A stretch of DNA of 5,475 nucleotides from Cyclobacteriaceae bacterium. Lineage in GTDB: Bacteria; Bacteroidota; Bacteroidia; Cytophagales; Cyclobacteriaceae. Positions 1 through 5,457 of the stretch are shown here, piece after piece. The stretch is taken from the NCBI GenBank assembly GCA_025358195.1, contig JANYKP010000255.1:1-5475 (forward strand), written 5' to 3'. Position numbers and translations under genes: made by a program. The notes beneath the pieces are model-generated. The model saw nothing but the letters and a program-made list of their open reading frames with translations, was not told the DNA's origin and searched no databases. Numbering within the stretch: the stretch's first letter is position 1; every line of letters begins with the position of its first letter.

Positions 1-54
1 GATTCAATCGCGAAGACTAATTAAGATACGACTTCATTAGGAATCGAATATTTC
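1..54. other. Left-edge stretch, no identifiable gene
   Basis: No gene can be recognised here. All three plus-strand frames reach stop codons (16-18, 22-24 and 38-40), so at most the last few codons of a plus-strand gene from outside the window could lie here. That would fit the plus-oriented terminator that follows. Too little sequence is present to say what that transcript encodes. Confidence 0.3.
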
Positions 55-84
55 AATGCCCCGACTAGTCGGGGCATTTTTTTT
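55..84 (+). terminator. Intrinsic terminator for a plus-strand transcript
   Basis: Positions 55-78 form a perfect 24-bp palindrome with a GC-rich arm (GCCCCGACT) around a central CTAG, followed by an unbroken T run to 84. This is a classic rho-independent terminator reading left to right. In the minus direction the hairpin is followed by ATTGAAATATT, a poor U-tract, although the A-run opposite the T-run could extend the stem. It therefore best serves a gene entering from the left edge, and it may also protect or end the operon mRNA, whose last stop codon is only a few bases away. Confidence 0.88.
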
Positions 85-89
85 GCCAT

Positions 90-1340
90 TCAATCATCAT
101 ATCTCTCCGGATTGAACGCCTGAAGTGGTATGCTTGATTTCTCTTCCAAAGCAATTTCACTTACCAGTTTTCCAGTACCCGGACCCAGGCTCAGGCCCAT
201 CATAGAATGACCGGTAGCCACGATCACATTCGTTAATCTACTGGACCGGCCAATGTACGGCAATCCATCCGGCGAACAGGGACGCAGGCCATGCCACACA
301 TTTTCTTTCTTTGGAATATCAACTTTCATGTCGGGATAATAGTTGGGAATTGAATCAACAATGCCCTTCACCCGGTTCATGTTGATCGAATGATCATCGC
401 CTGCAATCTCCATGGTTCCGCCGAAAAGCAGGGAACTTCCCATCGGTGTGACAGCCACGCGTGCTTCTAAAAAAATAGTTGGTATCCGTGTATTCTTCTC
501 AACATTCGGTACCGTGAAACTATAACCCTTACCTGCTTGCATGGGAAGACCGATTCCCAGCACGGAACACAATGCACCGGACCACGAACCAGCCGCCATT
601 ACCAACGTATCGATCTCGAAATCACCCTGATCTGTTTTTATCGCTTTGACAAGATTGTTTTCAGAATGGAACCCCGTGACCTTCGTGTTCCGATGAAATG
701 TTATTCCCTCTTGTTTCAGATGAAGAATCAATTTCTCAACGAGTACTCGGGGTGTCAGGTGCGCATCTCCGGGATAATAAATTCCTCCACGAGCACGCAC
801 ACGTACATCCGGCTCAAGTTTCTGTAGTTCGGTGAGTGAAAGGATATGTGCTTCAACTCCGGCCTCATGGGCGAGGTGTACCGTTTCAATCTCCTCCTTC
901 TCTGTTTCAACTCCTTGATACAACATCAAAAGCCCCCGCTCCTGATAACCAAAATCAAATGGAAGTTCTTTTGATAGCTGTTGATACATAGCCTTGCTGA
1001 ACAGACTTATGTTTTTCAACGCAGGAATTGCACGCGCGACATGTTCCTTGTTGGAATGCTTATAAAACTGATAACCCCATTTTACGAAGTCCTTGCTGAA
1101 GCGCGGCTTGATGTAAAAAGGACTCGTCGAATCAAACATCCACCGAAACCCTTTGGAAATCATACCTGGGGCCGCCAGTGGGATGATATGACTGGGAACA
1201 ATCATTCCGGCATTGCCGAAGGAACAGCCATCGGTTAAATCGCCCTTATCCAGAATGGTGACCTTGAAACCCGCTTTATTCAAATAATAAGCTGAGCTCA
1301 ACCCAATAATACCGCCTCCAATAATTCCTATACTTTCCAT
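90..1340 (-). CDS. FAD-dependent D-amino-acid dehydrogenase, probably cis-4-hydroxy-D-proline dehydrogenase
   Basis: A 416-residue DadA/DAO-family flavoprotein. In hydroxyproline catabolism this family oxidises cis-4-hydroxy-D-proline to 1-pyrroline-4-hydroxy-2-carboxylate, usually passing electrons to the respiratory chain at the inner membrane face. The N-terminus has the Rossmann FAD motif G8-x-G10-x-x-G13, with an acidic residue, D31, at the end of the second strand. The C-terminal part has the second FAD-contacting glycine-rich segment (GHSMMGLSLGPGTG). Length is normal for DadA-like dehydrogenases. The frame stays open to an ATG at 1409, but those 23 extra residues are encoded by a heptamer repeat plus a run of A and do not look like a protein. 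The ATG at 1340, directly before the FAD strand, is the likely start. It is the last gene of the operon. D-proline or another D-amino acid is possible as substrate; the epimerase next door favours hydroxyproline. Confidence 0.9.
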   Translation of the reverse strand: MESIGIIGGGIIGLSSAYYLNKAGFKVTILDKGDLTDGCSFGNAGMIVPSHIIPLAAPGMISKGFRWMFDSTSPFYIKPRFSKDFVKWGYQFYKHSNKEHVARAIPALKNISLFSKAMYQQLSKELPFDFGYQERGLLMLYQGVETEKEEIETVHLAHEAGVEAHILSLTELQKLEPDVRVRARGGIYYPGDAHLTPRVLVEKLILHLKQEGITFHRNTKVTGFHSENNLVKAIKTDQGDFEIDTLVMAAGSWSGALCSVLGIGLPMQAGKGYSFTVPNVEKNTRIPTIFLEARVAVTPMGSSLLFGGTMEIAGDDHSINMNRVKGIVDSIPNYYPDMKVDIPKKENVWHGLRPCSPDGLPYIGRSSRLTNVIVATGHSMMGLSLGPGTGKLVSEIALEEKSSIPLQAFNPERYDD

Positions 1341-1350
1341 TTTTTTTTTG
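1338..1350 (-). promoter_or_regulatory. A10 tract fused to the flavoenzyme start codon
   Basis: Read on the minus strand, ten consecutive A residues (1349-1340) run into the start codon, the last being the A of ATG. There is no Shine-Dalgarno sequence. A-rich leaders just before ATG are typical of Bacteroidota translation starts, which supports choosing this start over the upstream ATG at 1409. A homopolymer of this length can also slip during replication. Confidence 0.5.
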
Positions 1351-1373
1351 TGGATTTTGGATACCGTGTGTGC

Positions 1374-1423
1374 CCAGTAATCAAGTTGCCAGAACCCAGC
1401 AACCAGCATCCCGTATCCCTCTC
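1374..1423. repeat. Degenerate heptamer tandem repeat, CCAGNAN type
   Basis: Reading the plus strand, 7-base units follow one another: CCAGTAA (1374), TCAAGTT (1381), one extra G, then CCAGAAC (1389), CCAGCAA (1396), CCAGCAT (1403), CCCGTAT (1410) and CCCTCTC (1417). The array fills most of the 82-bp gap between the epimerase stop and the chosen start of the flavoenzyme. The CAT of one unit is, on the minus strand, the spurious ATG at 1409. It has no hairpin with a U-tract, so it is not a terminator. Function unknown. Confidence 0.7.
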
Positions 1424-2427
1424 TAAATCACCTGAAACCCAAACGCATACGGATCATCCTCCGGGTCAATCGTGATGGTATTATATCCGTACACCTTCGC
1501 CCAACCCTCAACACTTGGAATAATGGCCGGTTTACCTGCCAATTCTGTTACCTCCTCTACCCGCCCAATAAATTTTGATCCGATAATACTTTCATGAATA
1601 AACGCTTCACCGGGTTTAATCTTTCCCTTTGTAAACCATTGCGCTAGTCGCGCGGAGGTGCCCGTCCCGCAAGGCGACCGGTCAATGGCCTTGTCACCAT
1701 AGAACACCGCATTACGTGCTGTAGAGCTGGGATCGATTACCTTGCCTGCCCAAAGAATATGACTGCAGCCACTGATGGTTGGATCTTCCGGATGCACGAA
1801 TTGATATTTTTTATTGATGTCTTTCCGAAGTTCACGACTCCAGCTTATTAATTGATCAGCTGTATAGTTTTCCAAACCAGGAAAATGAGCCTGGGGGTCA
1901 ACAATCGCATAAAAGTTTCCGCCATACGAAACATCCAGCAACAACTCTCCGAGATCAGGACATTGTGCGGTAATCTTTTCAGCCGCCAAATAAGCTTTTA
2001 CATTCCGTATTTTTACCGACTTCACTTTTTTATCTTCCTGTTTATATTCCACTTTTACTAAACCGGCGGGGGTCTCGAGATTCAAAAAGCCTGATCTTTT
2101 GGGAATCACCAATCCTTGTTCAATCGCGATTGTTACTGTACCAATAGTTCCGTGACCACACATCGGAAGGCATCCGCTGGTTTCAATAAAAAGTACGCCG
2201 ATATCATTAGCTGGATCGGATGGCGGGTACAAAATACTGCCACTCATCATATCATGACCGCGCGGTTCAAACATGAGGCCCTTGCGTATCCAATCAAATT
2301 CACGAAGAAAGTGCTGGCGCTTTTCACTCATGTTTTTACCCTCCAACAATGGGCCACCGCCGGCTACCAGGCGCACGGGATTGCCGCAAGTGTGGGCGTC
2401 GATGCAGAAAAAGGTTTTACTGGACAT
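1423..2427 (-). CDS. 4-hydroxyproline 2-epimerase (proline racemase family)
   Basis: A 334-residue cofactor-independent racemase/epimerase that interconverts trans-4-hydroxy-L-proline and cis-4-hydroxy-D-proline by a two-base mechanism in the cytoplasm. Both catalytic cysteines are present: C90 in the MCGHGT motif and C253 in DRSPCGTGTSA. The family's early signature IDAHTCGNPVR lies at residues 9-19, which fixes the start at the first Met. Having Cys at both sites argues against the trans-3-hydroxyproline dehydratase branch, where the second is Thr. Proline racemase remains possible on motifs alone; the neighbouring deaminase and semialdehyde dehydrogenase make 4-hydroxyproline much more likely. 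This is the entry step of the pathway, yet the gene is fourth in the operon. A 97-bp gap with a heptamer repeat separates it from the aldehyde dehydrogenase gene. No Shine-Dalgarno sequence is visible. Confidence 0.92.
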   Translation of the reverse strand: MSSKTFFCIDAHTCGNPVRLVAGGGPLLEGKNMSEKRQHFLREFDWIRKGLMFEPRGHDMMSGSILYPPSDPANDIGVLFIETSGCLPMCGHGTIGTVTIAIEQGLVIPKRSGFLNLETPAGLVKVEYKQEDKKVKSVKIRNVKAYLAAEKITAQCPDLGELLLDVSYGGNFYAIVDPQAHFPGLENYTADQLISWSRELRKDINKKYQFVHPEDPTISGCSHILWAGKVIDPSSTARNAVFYGDKAIDRSPCGTGTSARLAQWFTKGKIKPGEAFIHESIIGSKFIGRVEEVTELAGKPAIIPSVEGWAKVYGYNTITIDPEDDPYAFGFQVI

Positions 2428-2464
2428 TCTTGGTTAAATCACGGACTCCAATTTCAAACGCAGA

Positions 2465-2537
2465 AGTAGGCAGTAGCAGCAAGCAGTAGGCAACGTGCGC
2501 ACAAATTTTGCTTATTGCAGTTTGCCTATTGCCTACT
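2465..2537. repeat. Inverted pair of heptamer arrays (AGTAGGC / GCCTACT) with hairpin potential
   Basis: On the plus strand the left arm reads AGTAGGC (2465), AGTAGCA (2472), GCAAGC (2479) and AGTAGGC (2485). The right arm reads GCTTATT (2510), GCAGTTT (2517), GCCTATT (2524) and GCCTACT (2531), the reverse complement of the left-arm unit. The ends pair perfectly (2465-2472 with 2530-2537), an inner pairing is possible (2487-2493 with 2522-2528), and the middle holds the palindrome GTGCGCAC (2495-2502). The array overlaps the end of the aldehyde dehydrogenase gene, whose last codons and stop (AGT AGG CAA TAG, minus strand) come from the repeat. No U-tract follows in the operon direction, so termination is unlikely. 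It could act as an mRNA processing or stability element. Confidence 0.7.
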
Positions 2538-4004
2538 AATTTCATTATTAAACAATCTCCAAATCCCCAATGGGTTACTTTGTTTCAATTCCACAGGCAA
2601 AAGGGCGTCTGGAAAATTCTGGAAGGAAACCGGACGGACGAATCTCTTAATGGCGTCGGTGCCTACGGATGTAAAGCGTGAATCGGTTGTAGCCGGAAAC
2701 GGACCACCGTGGTGCATGGATGGACATACTTCCACCCCAGTGGGCACACCATTGATAATAACCCTGCCTGCTTTCTCCATCACCAACTGAATAAAATCGG
2801 CATACCGAATCAGTTCATCTTCTTCACCAATGATGGTGGCTGTTAGCTGTCCGGGAATTTTGTGCACTGCTGCTTTTAACTCTTCTATGTTTGTTGCTTC
2901 CACGAGTAGGGAATAAGGGCCGAATACTTCTTCAACAAGCGTGGGATTATTTAAAAAATCGTATGCATGTACCACTGCCAGTGTTGATACGCCTTGATTT
3001 TCTTTGGGTGCGTCATTCGACGCTGCCTGCAAAGACACGCCCTTTTGTGCCAAGGCTTTCTCACGGTTCTTCTTATAGTTTGAAGCAATCCCGGGATGAA
3101 GCATCGTGCCCGGTGCAATGATCTTCATCTTTTCACCAAGTTGTTTTGCAAACTGATTCAATTCCGGGCTCGAGAGGCTTAACATTAAGCCTGGGTTCGT
3201 ACAAAATTGACCCACACTTTGCGTGATGGATGCTGCATACATTTCGGCCACTTTTTCACCTCGGGCTTTCAGTGCTCCAGGCAAAATAAATACCGGGTTG
3301 ATGCTGCCCATTTCAGCAAATACAGGGATCGGATCTGGACGTTGGGTAGCATAATCATATAATGCTTTGCCACCAGAGAATGACCCGGTAAAACCAACAG
3401 CCTTTGTCAATGGATGCTGGACCAATCCTTTCCCTGCTTCGAAAGTAGAACCATGCACATGCTGAAAGGTATGTGCTGGCATGCTGGTATTCTTACTTGC
3501 GGTTGCAATTACTCCTGCGACTAGTTCGGAAGTCTTCGGATGGGCAGGATGTGCTTTTAATACCACGGGACATCCAGCGGCCAAGGCTGAAGCTGTATCA
3601 ACGCCGGCTGTGGAGTAAGCGAATGGGAAGTTGCTGGCACCAAAGACAACAACGGGTCCGAGCGGTACCATCATTTTTCGCAGGTCTGGTTTCGGGAGCG
3701 GTACACGGTTGGGAATAGCCGTGTCGATCCGAGCATCTACCCAGGATCCTTCCTTCACGAGTGCAGCAAACTGGCGAAGTTGATTGCACGTGCGCGCCTG
3801 TTCACCTGCAAGTCTTGCTTCAGGTAGGTTGGTCTCTTCCATGGCCGTTCGCAGCAAGTCATTGCCCAGTCCTTCGATACCGGAGGCAATTGCTTCCAGG
3901 AAAGAGGCCTTCGCCTCACCCGTTACGCGCCGATACAGTAAAAAAGCTTCGTGTGATTGCTTCAGTACATTATCAATCTCCGCTATTGAAATGTCTTTAA
4001 ACAT
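2526..4004 (-). CDS. Aldehyde dehydrogenase, probably alpha-ketoglutarate semialdehyde dehydrogenase (NAD(P)+)
   Basis: A 492-residue member of the ALDH superfamily, likely oxidising alpha-ketoglutarate semialdehyde (2,5-dioxopentanoate) to alpha-ketoglutarate, the last step of hydroxyproline breakdown. The core residues are in order: oxyanion-hole N125 in SNFP, cofactor-binding K150 in VLKAHPAHP, the GFTGS loop at 204-208, general base E231 in EMGSINP, nucleophile C268 in QFCTNPG, and the EEVFGP segment at 358-363. Motif style and length resemble the NADP-type KGSADH group; the cofactor cannot be read with certainty. It starts 18 bp after the cupin stop without a Shine-Dalgarno sequence, so the two are probably translated from one message. 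The last residues (ISRQ) and the stop are encoded by the heptamer repeat downstream, so the original C-terminus may have been slightly different. KGSADHs also serve sugar-acid pathways; the neighbours favour hydroxyproline. Confidence 0.9.
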   Translation of the reverse strand: MFKDISIAEIDNVLKQSHEAFLLYRRVTGEAKASFLEAIASGIEGLGNDLLRTAMEETNLPEARLAGEQARTCNQLRQFAALVKEGSWVDARIDTAIPNRVPLPKPDLRKMMVPLGPVVVFGASNFPFAYSTAGVDTASALAAGCPVVLKAHPAHPKTSELVAGVIATASKNTSMPAHTFQHVHGSTFEAGKGLVQHPLTKAVGFTGSFSGGKALYDYATQRPDPIPVFAEMGSINPVFILPGALKARGEKVAEMYAASITQSVGQFCTNPGLMLSLSSPELNQFAKQLGEKMKIIAPGTMLHPGIASNYKKNREKALAQKGVSLQAASNDAPKENQGVSTLAVVHAYDFLNNPTLVEEVFGPYSLLVEATNIEELKAAVHKIPGQLTATIIGEEDELIRYADFIQLVMEKAGRVIINGVPTGVEVCPSMHHGGPFPATTDSRFTSVGTDAIKRFVRPVSFQNFPDALLPVELKQSNPLGIWRLFNNEISRQ

Positions 4005-4022
4005 AAATCGGCTGTTTTAATT

Positions 4023-4382
4023 TTAGATCCACTTCTGGTCGGTCACTGTTTGCTCCACGATGAGATCACCTGTGTGCTTTGTAGATTTTGGTTCTACCAG
4101 CATGATTTTTACCTCTTCATCCCTTGTCCATGGTTTATGTTCCACTCCTTTTGGCACGACTAGAATTTCGCCAGGTTTTGTAGCAATGGTCTTGTCTCTG
4201 AAGTCCATCATCAACGTTCCTTCCAGCACAATAAACAACTCATCTTCATGATCATGTTTATGCCAAATCAGTTCTCCTTTCACCTTAGCGATCTTGATAT
4301 GATTCTCATTCAATTCTCCAATGATGTAAGGATGCCAATGTTCTGAGAACTTGCTGAATTTTTCTTTCAGATTTACGTGCAT
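4023..4382 (-). CDS. Small single-domain cupin, function unknown
   Basis: A 119-residue stand-alone cupin with no signal peptide or membrane segment. Cupin motif 1 is H41-x-H43-x4-E48-x6-G55 and motif 2 is G71-x5-P77-x-G79-x2-H82, so the usual metal ligands H41, H43, E48 and H82 are all present and a divalent metal is probably bound. It looks like the widespread short cupins loosely annotated as mannose-6-phosphate-isomerase-like, whose function is generally not known. It sits second in the operon, 51 bp after the deaminase stop and 18 bp before the aldehyde dehydrogenase start, so it is co-transcribed with a complete pathway that has no vacant step. A role on a side or unstable intermediate, in ligand sensing, or no direct role at all are all open. 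No function is assigned. Confidence 0.9.
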   Translation of the reverse strand: MHVNLKEKFSKFSEHWHPYIIGELNENHIKIAKVKGELIWHKHDHEDELFIVLEGTLMMDFRDKTIATKPGEILVVPKGVEHKPWTRDEEVKIMLVEPKSTKHTGDLIVEQTVTDQKWI

Positions 4383-4417
4383 ATTGAGTGATTACAGATT
4401 AGAAATTACAGATTGCT
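4383..4417. repeat. Degenerate heptamer tandem repeat, GATTACA type
   Basis: On the plus strand the 7-base units are ATTGAGT (4383), GATTACA (4390), GATTAGA (4397), AATTACA (4404) and GATTGCT (4411). They fill most of the 51-bp junction between the deaminase stop and the cupin start, reaching right up to the cupin ATG. The unit differs from those in the other two junctions, but the period is the same. There is no stable hairpin. Function unknown. Confidence 0.65.
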
Positions 4418-4433
4418 TGCCTAAAATAGATTG

Positions 4434-5339
4434 TTATAACTTCTTGTAGTCGGGAAGGGATGGGCGGCTGGCGATCCCGCCACGGATTATCTTGAGCACG
4501 TATTCACGTTCAGCTCCTACCAATGTCAAACGGGGAGCGCGAACATTTTCCGATCCAATTCCTGTTTCTGTCTCTGCCAACTTGATGTACTGGACCAGCT
4601 TGGCATGAATATCCAGTTCTAAAATCGGAAGGAACCAACGGTAGATGGTTAATGCTTCTGCAATCCTTCCGGCCTTTATCAATCGGAATATGGCGACTGT
4701 CTCGGCAGGAAAGGCGCAGACAAGGCCTGCAACCCAACCATGTGCGCCCATCAACAATTCCTCCATAGCCAATGGATCAACACCGCACAGTATTTTAAAG
4801 CGATCACCAAAGCGATTAATCATCCGCGTAACGTTGCTCACATCACGGGTAGACTCTTTTACCGCCTGAATAGTGGATACTTCCGCCAGTTCATCAAACA
4901 TCTCGAGTGTAACCTCAATTTTGTAGTCAACCGGATTATTATAAATCATGATAGGAAGCGATGTTGATTTTGCCACATCCTTAAAATACTTCACTGTCTC
5001 ACGATGATCGGACTTGTAACGCATAGGAGGCAGCATCATGAGTCCCTTCGATCCCAATTTTTCTGCCTGTGTCGCAAGCTTTACTGCTTCACGGGTACTG
5101 CCTTCAGCTATATTCAAGACCACCGGCACCTTGCCGGCTACCTTATCAATGGTGAATTTTACCAGGTCAAATTTTTCATCGTTGCTTAGCACACTTGCCT
5201 CGCCGAGCGATCCACCCAAGATGACTCCATCAACCCCAGCAGCAAGCTGGGCATTCAGATTTTTCTCAAACAATTTGTAGTCGAGCGTATCATCGCCGTT
5301 GAACTTGGTAGTAAGAGCAGGAAAAACACCTTTCCACAT
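4434..5339 (-). CDS. DapA/NAL-superfamily lyase, probably 1-pyrroline-4-hydroxy-2-carboxylate deaminase
   Basis: A 301-residue TIM-barrel class I aldolase-type protein. Its expected reaction is conversion of 1-pyrroline-4-hydroxy-2-carboxylate to alpha-ketoglutarate semialdehyde plus ammonia. Superfamily hallmarks are the carboxylate-binding loop GGSLGE (42-47), the tyrosine Y133 in MIYNNP, and the Schiff-base lysine K161 in QAVKEST. The numbering matches E. coli DapA at both Y133 and K161. DapA's substrate-binding Arg138 is replaced by Asp here (NNPVDY), which argues against true dihydrodipicolinate synthase. It is the first gene of the operon, a few bases downstream of the only convincing promoter. 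Other superfamily activities, such as 5-dehydro-4-deoxyglucarate dehydratase, also yield alpha-ketoglutarate semialdehyde, but the epimerase and flavoenzyme point to hydroxyproline. The start is the only Met at the conserved N-terminus (MWKGVFPALTTKF). Confidence 0.88.
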   Translation of the reverse strand: MWKGVFPALTTKFNGDDTLDYKLFEKNLNAQLAAGVDGVILGGSLGEASVLSNDEKFDLVKFTIDKVAGKVPVVLNIAEGSTREAVKLATQAEKLGSKGLMMLPPMRYKSDHRETVKYFKDVAKSTSLPIMIYNNPVDYKIEVTLEMFDELAEVSTIQAVKESTRDVSNVTRMINRFGDRFKILCGVDPLAMEELLMGAHGWVAGLVCAFPAETVAIFRLIKAGRIAEALTIYRWFLPILELDIHAKLVQYIKLAETETGIGSENVRAPRLTLVGAEREYVLKIIRGGIASRPSLPDYKKL

Positions 5340-5352
5340 AGAATTTTTCTTT

Positions 5353-5360
5353 CAAAGGTA
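5353..5360 (-). promoter_or_regulatory. Bacteroidota-type -7 promoter box of the operon
   Basis: On the minus strand, TACCTTTG matches the Bacteroidota -7 consensus TAnnTTTG exactly. It lies 13 bp before the deaminase ATG, so the leader would be only about 10 nt long and A-rich. No TTTG-like -33 box is found at the usual spacing; that place is occupied by the direct-repeat element, which suggests an activator-dependent promoter. Confidence 0.6.
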
Positions 5361-5364
5361 GATA

Positions 5365-5398
5365 CTCTTAACATTGGTTATTCCTCTTAAAATGGTTA
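5365..5398 (-). promoter_or_regulatory. Tandem direct-repeat operator, likely activator site
   Basis: On the plus strand, CTCTTAACATTGGTTA (5365-5380) is followed after 3 bp by CTCTTAAAATGGTTA (5384-5398). The left edges are 19 bp apart and the right edges 18 bp, close to two helical turns. The promoter-proximal copy ends 4 bp from the -7 box and the pair covers the position of the -33 box. This geometry is typical of AraC-family activators binding direct half-sites. The regulator itself is not identified in this window. Confidence 0.6.
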
Positions 5399-5406
5399 AT
5401 TATTAT

Positions 5407-5457
5407 ACTATTTTGACTATTTTTAAACACTTTTACTCAATTCATGGCTAAAATAGT
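5407..5457. repeat. ACTATTTT direct pair and an inverted copy
   Basis: ACTATTTT occurs twice with a 9-bp period (5407-5414 and 5416-5423), and its reverse complement AAAATAGT lies at 5450-5457. The shared motif extends further: both strands show AAAATAGT followed closely by CAAA. It could be a second regulator site between divergent promoters, but the stretch is very AT-rich and the inverted copy would lie inside the candidate divergent gene. Confidence 0.3.

Noticed and set aside
537..827. Plus-strand open frame of 96 codons
   Set aside because: It lies wholly antisense to the flavoenzyme gene, whose motifs are clear; the translation shows no domain-like pattern.
2116..2469. Plus-strand open frame of 117 codons opposite the epimerase start
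   Set aside because: It is antisense to the conserved N-terminal half of the epimerase and then runs into the heptamer repeat; a shadow of the real gene.
2465..2537. Rho-independent terminator between the aldehyde dehydrogenase and epimerase genes
   Set aside because: The hairpin is long and imperfect and no T-run follows it in the minus direction.
2465..2537. Remnant of an insertion sequence or its terminal inverted repeats
   Set aside because: Only 73 bp long, no transposase fragment, no target-site duplication seen, and the arms are made of heptamer units.
3598..4020. Several overlapping open frames on both strands within the N-terminal part of the aldehyde dehydrogenase gene
   Set aside because: All overlap a well-conserved ALDH region in other frames and are rich in Cys, Arg and Ser, as expected of shadow frames.
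4390..4417. CRISPR-like array because of GATTACA repetition
   Set aside because: Units are 7 bp with no spacers; this is a simple degenerate tandem repeat.
4434..5339. Lysine biosynthesis gene dapA
   Set aside because: Arg138 is replaced by Asp and the gene sits in an operon with an epimerase, a flavoenzyme and a semialdehyde dehydrogenase instead of lysine genes.
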